From assembly GCA_021774335.1 (NCBI GenBank), contig JAJFJD010000012.1:181331-245330 (forward strand): a stretch of DNA of 64,000 nt. The letters run 5' to 3'. A program made the translations under genes and the position numbers. Shown piece after piece: positions 44,950-54,388 of this stretch; position 1 is the first letter of the stretch; each line of letters begins with the position of its first letter. The notes beneath the pieces are model-generated. The model ran no database searches, had not been told where the DNA came from, and saw only the letters and a list, made by a program, of their open reading frames with translations. This stretch comes from Alphaproteobacteria bacterium (GTDB lineage: Bacteria; Pseudomonadota; Alphaproteobacteria; UBA8366).

Positions 44950-45834
44950 ATGTTAAAGAAATTCGGTTTTGCTGCGGCGGCTTTGCTGCTGGCGACGACG
45001 GTGGGCGTACAAGCGTCTGCGGCCGACGATTCCTATGTCCTGAAGCGGATCAAGGAACGCGGCGTCATTAATATGGGGCATCGCGAAGCCTCTATCCCGT
45101 TTTCCTATCTCGGCGATAGCGGAAAGCCGCAGGGCTATTCGGTCGACCTTTGCATGAAGATTATCGACCGCGTCAAAGCGGAAATCAAAATGCCGAACTT
45201 GAAAGTCAAGTTCGTCCCGGTCACGTCGCAGACCCGTATTCCGTTGATGGCCAATGGAACGATCGACATTGAGTGCGGTTCCACGACGAACAACCTGACC
45301 CGCCAGAAGCAGGTCGACTACCTCGCCGTGACCTTCATCACCGGCACCAAGCTGGCGAGCAAGAAGGGGTCGGGGATCAAAGAGATCGAAGACATGAACG
45401 GCAAGGTCATCGCCCTGTCGCTCGGCACGACCAACGAGAAAGCGATCAAGCGCGTCGCTAAGGAAAAGGGCATCAAGCTCAAATACGTCATGGTGAAGGA
45501 TCATCCGCAAGGCTGGCTGTCCCTCGAGACGGGCCGCGCCGACGCGTATGCCACTGACGACGTGTTGCTGTTCGGCTTGATCAGCAAGTCCAAGAATCCC
45601 AGCCAGTTCCAGGTAACCGGCCGGTTCCTCAGCTATGACCCGTATGGGATCATGGTGCCGCGCAACGATTCGACCTATCGCCGCATCGGTAACATGGTGA
45701 TGGCTGATTTGATGCGGTCGGGCGAGGCCACCAAGATCTACAACAAATGGTTCAATCCTGGGCCAACCGGAATCAAGATGCCGATGAGCACGACGCTCGA
45801 AACGGCGTTTGAAATCCAGGCTCTGCCTTACTGA
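44950..45834 (+). CDS. Periplasmic amino acid-binding protein (GltI/AatJ-like)
   Basis: 294 aa from the ATG at 44950 behind GGGAG. Signal peptide about 1-24 (KKFGFAAAALLLATTVGVQASA, cut before ADD). The mature part matches SBP_bac_3 proteins of the glutamate/aspartate type: VLKRIKERGVINMGHREASIPFSY, VDLCMKIIDRVK, VPVTSQTRIPLMANGTIDIECGSTTNN near 110 and GRADAYATDDVLL near 205. It likely binds acidic or related amino acids. First gene of a four-gene importer operon; a stable hairpin follows. Confidence 0.92.
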   Translation: MLKKFGFAAAALLLATTVGVQASAADDSYVLKRIKERGVINMGHREASIPFSYLGDSGKPQGYSVDLCMKIIDRVKAEIKMPNLKVKFVPVTSQTRIPLMANGTIDIECGSTTNNLTRQKQVDYLAVTFITGTKLASKKGSGIKEIEDMNGKVIALSLGTTNEKAIKRVAKEKGIKLKYVMVKDHPQGWLSLETGRADAYATDDVLLFGLISKSKNPSQFQVTGRFLSYDPYGIMVPRNDSTYRRIGNMVMADLMRSGEATKIYNKWFNPGPTGIKMPMSTTLETAFEIQALPY

Positions 45835-45836
45835 TC

Positions 45837-45883
45837 AATGCGAAATGTGGGAGACCCGGTTAGAGGTCTCCCGCAGTCGCATT
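45837..45883 (+). other. mRNA hairpin between binding protein and permease genes
   Basis: GGGAGACC (45849-45856) pairs perfectly with GGTCTCCC (45865-45872); AATGCG (45837-45842) pairs outside with CGCATT (45878-45883). There is no T-run. Such hairpins after binding-protein genes often protect the upstream mRNA and raise its level over the permeases. Confidence 0.6.
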
Positions 45884-45943
45884 CAGGTGTAGCGGCGGCT
45901 CGGCGGGGGCCGGCCTGCATGGCTTGGGGCATGAGGGGAGCCC

Positions 45944-46666
45944 ATGAACTATAACTGGGATTGGGGCGTCTTAACGAAGGAGCCCTATTACGATTGGATT
46001 TTGTCGGGGTTCGGTTGGACGCTGGCAACCGGTTCGGCGGCATGGCTGATTGCCATCAGTCTAGGGTCGATAATCGGCGTGATGCGAACCACGGACATAC
46101 CGATCCTTCGGACGATCGGCACTGTATACGTCGAGATTTTCCGTAATATTCCGCTACTCGTTCAGATGTTCCTTTGGTATTTCGTGCTGCCGGAAATCGT
46201 GCCGCGCGATAGCGGCATGTGGCTCAAGCGCGAACTGCCGATGCCGGAATATTCGACGGCGGTTGTCTGCCTCGGCATGTATCACGCCTCCCGCGTTGCG
46301 GAGCAGGTGCGCGCGGGCATCGAGTCCATCGGACAGGGACAGCGCTATGCGGCGATGGCGATCGGGCTTACCCCGGTTCAAGTCTACCGCTACGCATTGT
46401 TGCCGGTGGCGTATCGCATCATCGTGCCGCCGCTGACCAGCGACTTCCTCGGCATCATGAAGAATTCCTCGCTTGCGCTGACCATCGGTGTGTTGGAACT
46501 AACTGCTCAAACGCGGCAAATCGAGGAGTACACCTTCCAAGGGTTCGAGGCATTTACCGCGGCGACGATCCTCTACATTCTGATAACCGCCGTCGTAATG
46601 GCGGCCATGCGTATCGTCGAGAAGCGAACTGTCGTTCCCGGCATGATTTCGCTGGAGGCCAAGTAG
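45944..46666 (+). CDS. Amino acid ABC importer permease (GltJ-like)
   Basis: 240 aa, HisMQ family. It opens WGVLTKEPYYDWILSGFGWTL, has three to five helices, IFRNIPLLVQMFLWYF near 65, and the EAA-type loop YAAMAIGLTPVQVYRYALLP near 145. The longer N-terminus than its partner is normal for GltJ. It ends directly at the next permease start. Confidence 0.9.
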   Translation: MNYNWDWGVLTKEPYYDWILSGFGWTLATGSAAWLIAISLGSIIGVMRTTDIPILRTIGTVYVEIFRNIPLLVQMFLWYFVLPEIVPRDSGMWLKRELPMPEYSTAVVCLGMYHASRVAEQVRAGIESIGQGQRYAAMAIGLTPVQVYRYALLPVAYRIIVPPLTSDFLGIMKNSSLALTIGVLELTAQTRQIEEYTFQGFEAFTAATILYILITAVVMAAMRIVEKRTVVPGMISLEAK

Positions 46667-47326
46667 ATGTCTGGCGGGTTCGATTGGAATGTCATCTTCA
46701 AACACATTCCTTTCCTCTGGGAAGGCATGCAGGTCACGTTCCTGCTGACATTTCTCGCGATACTGGGGGGTGTCCTGGGCGGCACCTTGCTGGCGCTTTG
46801 CCGCCTCTCGAAATATTCGTCTCTGTCATGGTTCGGCGGCTGTTACGTGAATTTTTTCCGTTCGATGCCGCTGATCCTGGTGATCTTCTGGTTCTACTTC
46901 CTTGTGCCGATGCTCTTGGGGCGGCCCGTAGGAAGTTTCTATTCGGTGTTGATCGCCTTCACCCTGTTCGAGGCGGCCTATTACTGTGAAATCATCCGTG
47001 CCGGGATTTCGAGCGTCGGACAGGGACAGGTCTATGCGGGGCGGGCGATCGGGCTTACCTATCAGCAGATCATGCGCTACATCGTCCTGCCGCAGGCGTT
47101 CCGCAATATGGTACCGATCCTGCTGACACAGGGGATCATCCTGTTTCAGGATACGTCGCTCGTCTACGTCGTCGGGCTCAAGGATTTCCTTGTCACCGCC
47201 GACATCGTGGCGAACCGGGATAATCGCTTGATCGAAATGTATTCGGCCGTCGCGGTGGTGTACTTCGTATTGTGTTTGTTGGGCTCGCTTGGCGTGCGCC
47301 GGCTTCAGAGGAAATACGCTCTATGA
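46667..47326 (+). CDS. Amino acid ABC importer permease (GltK-like)
   Basis: 219 aa, HisMQ family. [16 protein letters not shown] near 62 and [19 protein letters not shown] near 124 are the family motifs. It starts on the base after the previous stop and overlaps the ATPase start by 4 bases (ATGA), so the membrane pair and ATPase are made together. Confidence 0.9.
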   Translation: MSGGFDWNVIFKHIPFLWEGMQVTFLLTFLAILGGVLGGTLLALCRLSKYSSLSWFGGCYVNFFRSMPLILVIFWFYFLVPMLLGRPVGSFYSVLIAFTLFEAAYYCEIIRAGISSVGQGQVYAGRAIGLTYQQIMRYIVLPQAFRNMVPILLTQGIILFQDTSLVYVVGLKDFLVTADIVANRDNRLIEMYSAVAVVYFVLCLLGSLGVRRLQRKYAL

Positions 47327-48051
47327 TCCAGATTGAACATGTCAGCAAATGGTATGGCGACTTTCAGGTCCTGAAAGATTGCTCGACGAGCGTCGCCAAG
47401 GGCGAGGTGGTTGTCGTCTGCGGGCCATCCGGATCCGGCAAAAGCACGTTGATCAAATGCGTCAATGGCCTGGAGCTTTTTCAGGAAGGCAAAATCTCGG
47501 TGAACGAGACATCGGTCGGCGATTCCGGGACGAACTTGCCGCAGTTGCGATCGCGCATCGGCATGGTCTTTCAGAACTTCGAACTGTTCCCTCATATCAC
47601 TGTCGCGGACAACATTAAACTCGGACAGGTGAAGGTGCTTAACCGGGGTGACGATGAAGCGAACGACCGGACGATGGTGCTGCTCAAGCGTGTCGGCTTG
47701 GAGGATCAGGCGGACAAGCATCCGGCGCAGCTTTCCGGCGGTCAGCAGCAGCGCGTGGCGATCGCGCGAGCCCTCGCCATGGATCCGATTGCGATGCTGT
47801 TCGACGAACCGACGTCTGCGCTTGATCCCGAGATGATCAACGAGGTTCTCGACGTGATGGTCGAGTTGGCGCAGGAAGGCATGACCATGATGGTCGTGAC
47901 GCACGAGATGGGTTTCGCCCGGAAGGTGGCAGATCGCGTTATCTTCATGGACGAGGGCCGGATAGAGGAAGACGCAACCAAGGAAGAGTTCTTTGGCGCG
48001 CCGCGCGGCGATCGAGCGCAGTTATTCCTGTCCAAAATTCTCCAACACTAA
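47323..48051 (+). CDS. Amino acid ABC importer ATPase (GltL-like)
   Basis: 242 aa. Walker [10 protein letters not shown] near 34, Q loop [14 protein letters not shown], signature LSGGQQQRV, Walker [14 protein letters not shown] near 157, and [21 protein letters not shown]. The family N-terminus [17 protein letters not shown] fixes the ATG at 47323. It powers the importer; the phosphonopyruvate decarboxylase-like gene follows after 77 bp. Confidence 0.93.
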   Translation: MIQIEHVSKWYGDFQVLKDCSTSVAKGEVVVVCGPSGSGKSTLIKCVNGLELFQEGKISVNETSVGDSGTNLPQLRSRIGMVFQNFELFPHITVADNIKLGQVKVLNRGDDEANDRTMVLLKRVGLEDQADKHPAQLSGGQQQRVAIARALAMDPIAMLFDEPTSALDPEMINEVLDVMVELAQEGMTMMVVTHEMGFARKVADRVIFMDEGRIEEDATKEEFFGAPRGDRAQLFLSKILQH

Positions 48052-48128
48052 TCCCGGTACCGGGCGCGCAACTTCAGCTGAACATCGTGCCCACGCATCT
48101 GGGAACTGGAAAAGGATCGGTTGCCTCG

Positions 48129-49265
48129 ATGATTCACGCGCAGACTTTCTTGGACCAGGCCGCCGAGCGCGGTTTCGACTTCTATACCGGCGTACCTTGC
48201 TCCTTCCTGACGCCGATCATCAATCGCGTGATCAGCGACAAGGGGACCGAGTATATCGGCGCGGCGAGCGAAGGCGAGGCTGTCGGCATCGCATCCGGCG
48301 CTTGGCTGGCCGGGCGATCCACTGTCGTCATGTGCCAGAACTCAGGGCTCGGCAACACGATTAATCCGCTGACCTCGCTGAACTGGCCGTTTCGCATTCC
48401 GACCATGATGTTGGTAACGCTGCGGGGCGAGCCCGGCTTGAAGGATGAGCCGCAGCACGAACTGATGGGTGAAATCACCGCCCGACTGCTGGACGATATC
48501 CGCGTCCCCAACGGCCCGTTTCCAGAATCCGACGAGGCCATCCCCGCGGCGCTTGAATCCGCCTGCGCGTCCATGGCGTCGAATGATTTGCCGTTCGGCT
48601 TCATCGTGCGCAAGGGTACTGTCGCAGACGAAGCGCTCGATGAGCAGCCGACCACCGCGCGTGCCAAAGGTGTGTTTCGCGACCGGGCGGAAAATGGCGA
48701 GCGGCCGACGCGCTATGCCGCGTTGGAACAGGTCCTGGCGTCCGTGCCCGACGAAGCCGCGATCATCGCGACCACGGGAAAGTGCGGCCGCGAATTGTTC
48801 ACCCTCGCCGACCGGCCACAGCATCTGTATCAGGTCGGGTCGATGGGCTGTGCCAGCGCGATGGGGCTGGGTGTGGCGGTGAACGTGGATCGTCCGGTTG
48901 TCGTGCTCGACGGCGACGGCGCCGCGCTGATGAAGATGGGGTCGTTCGCGACCGTCGGCGCGGAAGCACCGAAGAATTTGATCCATATCGTCCTCGACAA
49001 TGGCGTCCATGATTCGACCGGCGGGCAGGCGACGGTGTCGGCCGGCGTGGATTTCGCCGAGGTGGCGATTGCTTGTGGCTATGCCGGTAGCAGCGCTTGC
49101 GACAGCACGAGCGGGTTGGCGGCGGCGCTGAAAACGGCGCAAGCGGAACCGGGGCCGCATCTCATCCACATCCGTATCAAACCCGGCAGCCTCAAGACGC
49201 TTGGCCGCCCTACGGTCCAGCCGCCTGAAGTGGCGCGCCGGTTCCGCGATTTCCTATGCGGTTAA
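48129..49265 (+). CDS. aepY: Phosphonopyruvate / sulfopyruvate decarboxylase-type TPP enzyme
   Basis: 378 aa from the ATG at 48129; a GTG at 48087 is less likely. Full-length alpha-beta chain: the pyrimidine domain starts FDFYTGVPCSFLTPIINRV with the catalytic Glu in AASEGEAVGIASGAWLAG, and the diphosphate domain has DGDGAALMKMGSFATVG, then VLDNGVHDSTGGQ (the GDG...N TPP motif). It decarboxylates 3-phosphonopyruvate or 3-sulfopyruvate to the aldehyde. PEP mutase (pepM), the usual partner in phosphonate synthesis, is absent here. Sitting between an acidic amino acid importer and a racemase, a sulfonate role (cysteate to sulfopyruvate) is an alternative. The symbol follows the family. Confidence 0.8.
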   Translation: MIHAQTFLDQAAERGFDFYTGVPCSFLTPIINRVISDKGTEYIGAASEGEAVGIASGAWLAGRSTVVMCQNSGLGNTINPLTSLNWPFRIPTMMLVTLRGEPGLKDEPQHELMGEITARLLDDIRVPNGPFPESDEAIPAALESACASMASNDLPFGFIVRKGTVADEALDEQPTTARAKGVFRDRAENGERPTRYAALEQVLASVPDEAAIIATTGKCGRELFTLADRPQHLYQVGSMGCASAMGLGVAVNVDRPVVVLDGDGAALMKMGSFATVGAEAPKNLIHIVLDNGVHDSTGGQATVSAGVDFAEVAIACGYAGSSACDSTSGLAAALKTAQAEPGPHLIHIRIKPGSLKTLGRPTVQPPEVARRFRDFLCG

Positions 49266-49323
49266 TCCGATCCAAGGCATAATCGCCGCGCATTCGATCT
49301 TTCCTATCAGGAGTTTTATTGAC

Positions 49324-50085
49324 ATGGCGGCTACCGATTGGCCCGTTTCCGTCGATAGCAGGCCGGACACGCTCGGCGTTTTGGGCGGCATGGGACCGCT
49401 GGCGACGGTCGATCTGTTATCCAAATTGATCGCCGTAACGCCGGCCAAACAGGACCCGGATCATATTCCGGTGATCGTGTCGTCCGAACCGCATATCCCC
49501 CGGCGCGTGGCGGCCTTTCTCGACCCGGAGAAAAACGACGCGCCCGCGGCGGCTATTCGCGCGCGTCGTGATCGATTGATCGACGCGGGTGCACGCTGTC
49601 TCGTCATGCCCTGTAATACGGCGCATTACTGGTATGACGAGTTAACGGCCGATTGCCCGGTTCCGTTCATCCATATCGTGCATGCCACCGCCGATGAACT
49701 CGTCCGGCGAGGATTGTCGAGCGGCACGCTCGGCTTGTTGGGAACGGAGGCGACATTGGCCGGCAAGCTGTTTGAGACACCGCTCGTCGAACGCGGCTAT
49801 CGCTGCATCGCCGCCGATGATGCGGTCATGCGCGAATTCGCCCGGCCCGGCATCGACATGGTGAAGCAGAACCGGATTGCGGATGCCGAACCGCTGCTGC
49901 GCCGCGCGGTCGATGCGATGCTGGATCAGGGCGCCGACGCCGTAGTGCTCGGCTGCACCGAAATCCCCGCCGGCCTGCCGATGCAGGATCCATGGGCGCG
50001 TAAGCATTGTGTCGATCCGACCGAGGCGTTAGCGCAAGCCGCCTACGCTTGGGCCTGCGACGTCCGCGCCGCCGAAGGCCTCTAA
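49324..50085 (+). CDS. Aspartate/glutamate racemase family protein
   Basis: 253 aa from the ATG at 49324 behind AGGAG. The paired catalytic cysteines are in CLVMPCNTAHYW near 100 and VVLGCTEIPAGLP near 210, on the two halves of the fold, as in RacD/MurI-like cofactor-free racemases. The opening TLGVLGGMGPLATVDLLSK is the YgeA/RacX-type N-terminus. It follows the decarboxylase by about 58 bp. A D/L amino acid taken up by the adjacent importer is a likely substrate; this is inference. Confidence 0.9.
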   Translation: MAATDWPVSVDSRPDTLGVLGGMGPLATVDLLSKLIAVTPAKQDPDHIPVIVSSEPHIPRRVAAFLDPEKNDAPAAAIRARRDRLIDAGARCLVMPCNTAHYWYDELTADCPVPFIHIVHATADELVRRGLSSGTLGLLGTEATLAGKLFETPLVERGYRCIAADDAVMREFARPGIDMVKQNRIADAEPLLRRAVDAMLDQGADAVVLGCTEIPAGLPMQDPWARKHCVDPTEALAQAAYAWACDVRAAEGL

Positions 50086-50209
50086 ATCCCCTCACGGAAG
50101 TTTGACGTTGTGCGCGGCGGGAATGCCGTAAGCTGACCGCACTGTTTCGGCAGTGATGCGGAAAGGCGCGGAGCGCGCCATCGATGCCAACGGTTTAGGA
50201 GGGCAGGGG

Positions 50210-50713
50210 ATGGCTGGACTAAGCAGACTGACACGGCGGCTGGGCGTGATCGTCGTGGCGAGTGTTCTGGTCGTCTTCGTATTTGGAACGGGGATGGCGG
50301 CGGAAAAAGCCGCTACGCCTCCCGCGCCGACAGCGGAACAGAAACAGGTGCTGTCTGCCAACGAGGCGTTCTATGCGGCATTTCGTGGCCGCGATCTCAA
50401 GGCGATGGACGCGATCTGGGCCCAGAAGGCCGAAGTCGCTGTCATTCATCCCGGCTGGCCTAGCCTGAACGGCCGTAAGAATGTCATGGAATCCTGGCGC
50501 GGGATCATGGATTCCGGCGCACCGAACATTCATAGCGTCGATCCGAAAGCCTATGTCATGGGCGATAGCGCCTTCGTCATCTGCTACGAGGATGTCGGCG
50601 GCGGATTCCTGATCGCAACGAACATCTTCGTGCGCGAGGGCGGCGCCTGGCGCATGGTCCATCATCAGGCTGGTCCGACGCCGGTGACACCCAACAAGGG
50701 CCCCCGAATTTAA
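50210..50713 (+). CDS. Secreted SnoaL-like / DUF4440 NTF2-fold protein
   Basis: 167 aa from the ATG at 50210, behind AGGAGGGCAGGGG. A signal peptide (about 1-31, with LGVIVVASVLVVFVFGTGMAA) precedes an NTF2-like cone fold: VLSANEAFYAAFRGRDLKAMDAIWA, VAVIHPGWPSLNGRKNVMESW and FVREGGAWRMVHHQAGPTP. Closest to the YybH/SnoaL-like ketosteroid isomerase relatives. The substrate is unknown; many bind small molecules. Signal prediction is by eye. Confidence 0.75.
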   Translation: MAGLSRLTRRLGVIVVASVLVVFVFGTGMAAEKAATPPAPTAEQKQVLSANEAFYAAFRGRDLKAMDAIWAQKAEVAVIHPGWPSLNGRKNVMESWRGIMDSGAPNIHSVDPKAYVMGDSAFVICYEDVGGGFLIATNIFVREGGAWRMVHHQAGPTPVTPNKGPRI

Positions 50714-51045
50714 GTCAGCCGGCCTCGGGCGGATGGTGCTGGTGCAATTTGGCGACAACCACAAATTCCCGTCCATCATCGCTGGATTCGACTTCTCCTT
50801 GTCGGAGACTCCGGCTATAGTCCGCGCCATGTCAAAGACCATTGGAAAAATCCGCGCCCTCGGCGCCCCGACAGGTTCGCATTCCGCGTTCTTGCCGGCG
50901 GGCGACCCGGTCGTGCCGGTAAATTGGATGGAGGATTTCCGCCCTTAGCGTGCGTTGATGAACAGCGGCGACGTGGAACGGGCGGACCTTGGGTTCGCCT
51001 TATTTTTTTGCCCCGCGGACCCGTAGTTTGGATTTGAGGCGAGTG
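50714..51045. other. 332-bp gap without a credible gene
   Basis: Between the SnoaL-like gene and the MATE gene. A short frame from an ATG at 50829 would give 39 residues ending at 50948 (MSKTIGKIRALGAPTG...), but it lacks a clear ribosome site and a recognised family. No strong palindrome or terminator was seen. Confidence 0.5.
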
Positions 51046-52479
51046 ATGGACGGAACGAAATTTGACGGCGCGGTCGATGCAGCGCCAACGCAAGGGTGGT
51101 GGCGCAAGGAGCTGGCCGAGACGGTTCGGCTGGCGGCGCCGATCGTCCTGACGCAGTTGGCCTGGGTCGCCATGCTGATCACGGACACGGCGATGATCGG
51201 TCGCCTTGGCGCGGAGCCGCTGGCCGGTGCGTCCCTCAGTCTGATGATCTTTTTCCTGATGTATGTCTTCTGCTTCGGCGTGATCACGGCGACGGCCGCC
51301 TTGGCTGCCCAGGCCTTCGGCGCGCGCAAGCCGCGTACGGTCCGGCGGGTGATTCGGCAGGGGTTGTGGGTGACGATCCTGTTATCCGTCCCGTTGGTTT
51401 TCCTGCTCGGATTCACTGAGCCGGTGCTCACCATACTCGGCCAGCCGGTTGAGACGTTGACGCATGCCGATGCCTATATGAGCACGTTGAAATACTGCCT
51501 GCTGTCGTCGGTTGCCTTCGGGGTGCTGCGCAATTTCGTGGCAGCATTAAACCGGCCGATCGTCGCACTGTGGATCATGATAGCCGGCGCGTTGGTCAAC
51601 GTGTTCCTGGACTATGCGCTGATCTTCGGGAATTTCGGCTTTCCGCGCCTGGAACTCGTCGGCGCGGGGATCGCGACGTCGGCGGTCAACGCCTTCATGT
51701 TCCTCGGCTTGCTGGCGATTGCCATATTTAAGAAACCGTTCCGGCGATACACAATCCTCGGCCGGTTTTGGCGGCCGGATTGGTATCAGTTCCGGCAGAT
51801 CTTCCGGGTTGGGACGCCGATTGCCGGGACCATGCTGCTCGAGTCCGGCTTCTTCATCGGTGCGGTCTTTGTACTAGGCCAGTTCGGTGCGATCGCTATC
51901 GCTGCACATATGATCGCGATCCAGCTGCCGCATGTCACATTCATGGTGCCGATGGGTCTGTCCCAGGCGGCGACGGTACGGGTCGGGCAGGCAGTCGGGC
52001 GACGCGACGTGGTGGGCGCTTATCGGGCCGGATGGATCGCGATGGGGCTGACGCTCGCCTTCATGTTGGTCATGACGGTCGTCGTGGTCATGATCCCGGA
52101 ACTCTTTGCATCCCTGTTCCTGGACAGCGCGCGGGCGGATAGCCCGGCGGTGCTGGCGTTAGCGGTGACATATCTATTCTACGGGGCCTTCTTTCAGGCC
52201 GCCGATGGATTGCAGGCGGTTGCCGCCGGGGCGCTGCGAGGGTTGAACGATACGGCCATCCCGATGGGCATCGCCGCCGCAAGTTATTGGGGCGTCGGGT
52301 TTGGAATCGGTCTTTGGCTTGCCTTTGGTGCCGGGATGGAAGGGGTTGGTATTTGGCTAGGCTTCGTGTTCGGCCTCGGCTGCGCGGGCATACTCCTGAC
52401 TTTGCGCTTCCGCAGATTGGCGCGGCGCGGATACCTGCCAACCCTGGCGCCCGATACGGCCGACCCGGGCGCGCGTTGA
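51046..52479 (+). CDS. MATE family efflux transporter
   Basis: 477 aa from the ATG at 51046. Twelve helices in two six-helix halves. It opens ETVRLAAPIVLTQLAWVAMLITDTAMIGRLG, the NorM/DinF-like pattern, and has VGTPIAGTMLLESGFFIGAV at the start of the second half, plus QAATVRVGQAVGRRDVVGAYRAG near 325. It should export cationic or toxic compounds using Na+ or H+. A DMT gene follows. Confidence 0.92.
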   Translation: MDGTKFDGAVDAAPTQGWWRKELAETVRLAAPIVLTQLAWVAMLITDTAMIGRLGAEPLAGASLSLMIFFLMYVFCFGVITATAALAAQAFGARKPRTVRRVIRQGLWVTILLSVPLVFLLGFTEPVLTILGQPVETLTHADAYMSTLKYCLLSSVAFGVLRNFVAALNRPIVALWIMIAGALVNVFLDYALIFGNFGFPRLELVGAGIATSAVNAFMFLGLLAIAIFKKPFRRYTILGRFWRPDWYQFRQIFRVGTPIAGTMLLESGFFIGAVFVLGQFGAIAIAAHMIAIQLPHVTFMVPMGLSQAATVRVGQAVGRRDVVGAYRAGWIAMGLTLAFMLVMTVVVVMIPELFASLFLDSARADSPAVLALAVTYLFYGAFFQAADGLQAVAAGALRGLNDTAIPMGIAAASYWGVGFGIGLWLAFGAGMEGVGIWLGFVFGLGCAGILLTLRFRRLARRGYLPTLAPDTADPGAR

Positions 52480-52543
52480 CCCCTGGCGGGCGGGATGCTT
52501 TGCTGGCGTCCCGCCGCCGCCGCCGACTGAAAGAAACGCACCC

Positions 52544-53404
52544 TTGCCGAAGTCCGATCCCGTAAAGGGCATTCTTGCCATGATCCTCGGCGCGGCGCTG
52601 CTGTCGCTGAACGACGCGGTGTCGAAATTCCTGACCGAGAGTTATCCGATCGGGCAGGTTATCGGTTTGCGGCAGGCAGCCTCGTTGTTGGTGATCTTGC
52701 CCTACGCCTACTACACGACGGGATGGGGCGGATTACGCGTCGTAAATTGGGGTGGGCAGGGGTTTCGCGGAGCGGTGTTCGTCGCGACGGCGATCCTGAT
52801 GGTCCTGGGGTTGAGCCTGTTGCCGATTGCCACGGTCACTGCCATTGCCTTCGCCAGCCCGGTCTTCGTCGCCGCGCTTTCGGTGGCGCTTTTGGGCGAG
52901 CGTGTCGGCTGGCACAGGTGGGCGGCGATTGTTGTCGGATTCGTTGGCGTGCTGATCATCGTGCGTCCGGCCGGGGCAAGTTTTGAATGGGCCTTGATGA
53001 TCCCGGTCTGCGCCGCCCTCGCCAACGCGCTGCGGGATATCGCGACGCGGAAGCTTTCGCGGACTGAAACGTCGATCTCTATCCTGTTTTGGTCGACGAT
53101 CATCGTCGTCGTCGCGTCGCTCGCCTCGATCCCGTTCGGATGGAAGCCGATCACCGGCGCGGCGGCTTTGTGGTTCCTGCTCAACGGATTGCTCGCGGCA
53201 GGCGCGCATTTCCTGATGATCGAGGCCTTGCGCTTGGGTGAGGCGGCGTTGATTGCTCCGTTCCGCTACACCGCGCTGCTCTGGGCGATTCTGACCGGCG
53301 TGCTGGTCTGGAACACCGTGCCTGACGCCTTCGTCCTGATCGGCGCGTTGCTGGTCGCGGCCAGCGGCATCTACATCCTGCAGCGCGAAGCCCGGGCGAA
53401 ATAG
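52544..53404 (+). CDS. EamA/DMT family permease
   Basis: 286 aa, TTG start. Ten helices in two EamA halves (about 6-137 and 148-282). The opening GILAMILGAALLSLNDAVSKFLTESYPIGQ and the end GALLVAASGIYILQREARAK make it a close relative of the DMT pair at 26502-28243. Substrate unknown. A third family member within 27 kb suggests a local radiation of these permeases. Confidence 0.85.
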   Translation: MPKSDPVKGILAMILGAALLSLNDAVSKFLTESYPIGQVIGLRQAASLLVILPYAYYTTGWGGLRVVNWGGQGFRGAVFVATAILMVLGLSLLPIATVTAIAFASPVFVAALSVALLGERVGWHRWAAIVVGFVGVLIIVRPAGASFEWALMIPVCAALANALRDIATRKLSRTETSISILFWSTIIVVVASLASIPFGWKPITGAAALWFLLNGLLAAGAHFLMIEALRLGEAALIAPFRYTALLWAILTGVLVWNTVPDAFVLIGALLVAASGIYILQREARAK

Positions 53405-53470
53405 CCGGTTCGGCGGCGTGCGCCGTCTTCCGATATACTGTTGGAGGAACCAGCGTCGGAGGGACAGGAC

Positions 53471-54319
53471 ATGGGCAAGTTGGACGGAAAGAATGTACTC
53501 GTCACCGGGGCGAGCCGGGGCATTGGGCAGGCGATTGCCGAACTGTTTGCGGCCGAGGGCGGCAAGGTCGTCTGCGTCGCGCGGACGGTGCAGGAAGGCG
53601 ATCACGTGCTCGAAGGGTCGCTGACCCGCACGGTTCAAACGATCAAGGATGCCGGCGGGGAAGCCTGCGCCGTCGCGGCCGACATCTCCAAGCCCGAGAA
53701 CTGTCTCAAATTGGTCGAGGATGCCCGCGCCGCCTACGGGCCGATCGATATCCTCGTCAACAACGCCGCGCTGAACTATTACGTCCCAATCGAAGACTAC
53801 AAGATCAATCGCTGGATCAAGGCCTTCGAAATCAACGTGCATGCGCCTTTCATTCTGTCGCAGGCGGTGCTGTCGGACATGACCGGCGGGCGCGGCGGGG
53901 CCATCGTCAACATCAGTTCCGGCGCGGCCATCGGCTACGGCCGTGCACCTTACGAAGACACGTCCGTGCGCGGCGGCACTATGTATGGCGCTAGCAAGGC
54001 GGCGCTCGAACGCTTTACCCAGGGGCTCGCCCAAGAGGTCGCGCAATACGGCAATATCAGCGTGACCGCAGTGTCGCCCTCGCATGTGGTGCCGACGCCG
54101 GGCACCGTGTTCCACAAGCTGGTCGAGGGCATGGAAGATCCGAAGGGCGAGTCGCCGGACTACATGGCGAAGGCGGCGTTATTGCTCGCCTCGGAACCGG
54201 TGGAGAAGGTGAACGGCCGGGTGACCTATAGCCAGTTGATCCTGGAAGAGTTCGGCTGGATGGAGAACGCGCGCGGCCGCGGCATCGATTCCGACGGATC
54301 GGGCTATTCGCAGATTTGA
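53471..54319 (+). CDS. Short-chain dehydrogenase/reductase
   Basis: 282 aa from the ATG at 53471, behind GGAGGG. Rossmann motif TGASRGIGQAIAELF near 12-26, the NNAALNY segment near 98, catalytic Ser in VNISSGAAIG near 145 and YGASKAALERF near 172 with the Tyr-x-x-x-Lys pair. An insert GRAPYEDTSVRGGTM precedes the tyrosine. It leads a catabolic-looking run with a CoA-transferase and a molybdoenzyme subunit. Substrate unknown. Confidence 0.92.
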   Translation: MGKLDGKNVLVTGASRGIGQAIAELFAAEGGKVVCVARTVQEGDHVLEGSLTRTVQTIKDAGGEACAVAADISKPENCLKLVEDARAAYGPIDILVNNAALNYYVPIEDYKINRWIKAFEINVHAPFILSQAVLSDMTGGRGGAIVNISSGAAIGYGRAPYEDTSVRGGTMYGASKAALERFTQGLAQEVAQYGNISVTAVSPSHVVPTPGTVFHKLVEGMEDPKGESPDYMAKAALLLASEPVEKVNGRVTYSQLILEEFGWMENARGRGIDSDGSGYSQI

Positions 54320-54388
54320 TTGCGCCGCTGCCCGGCTGCTAGCGTGGGTGAGACGGCTGAAGACACATAAAAACCGGGAGGACCGACA

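Noticed and set aside
50829..50948. 39-codon small gene
   Set aside because: No ribosome site, no recognised family, and nothing in the context supports it.
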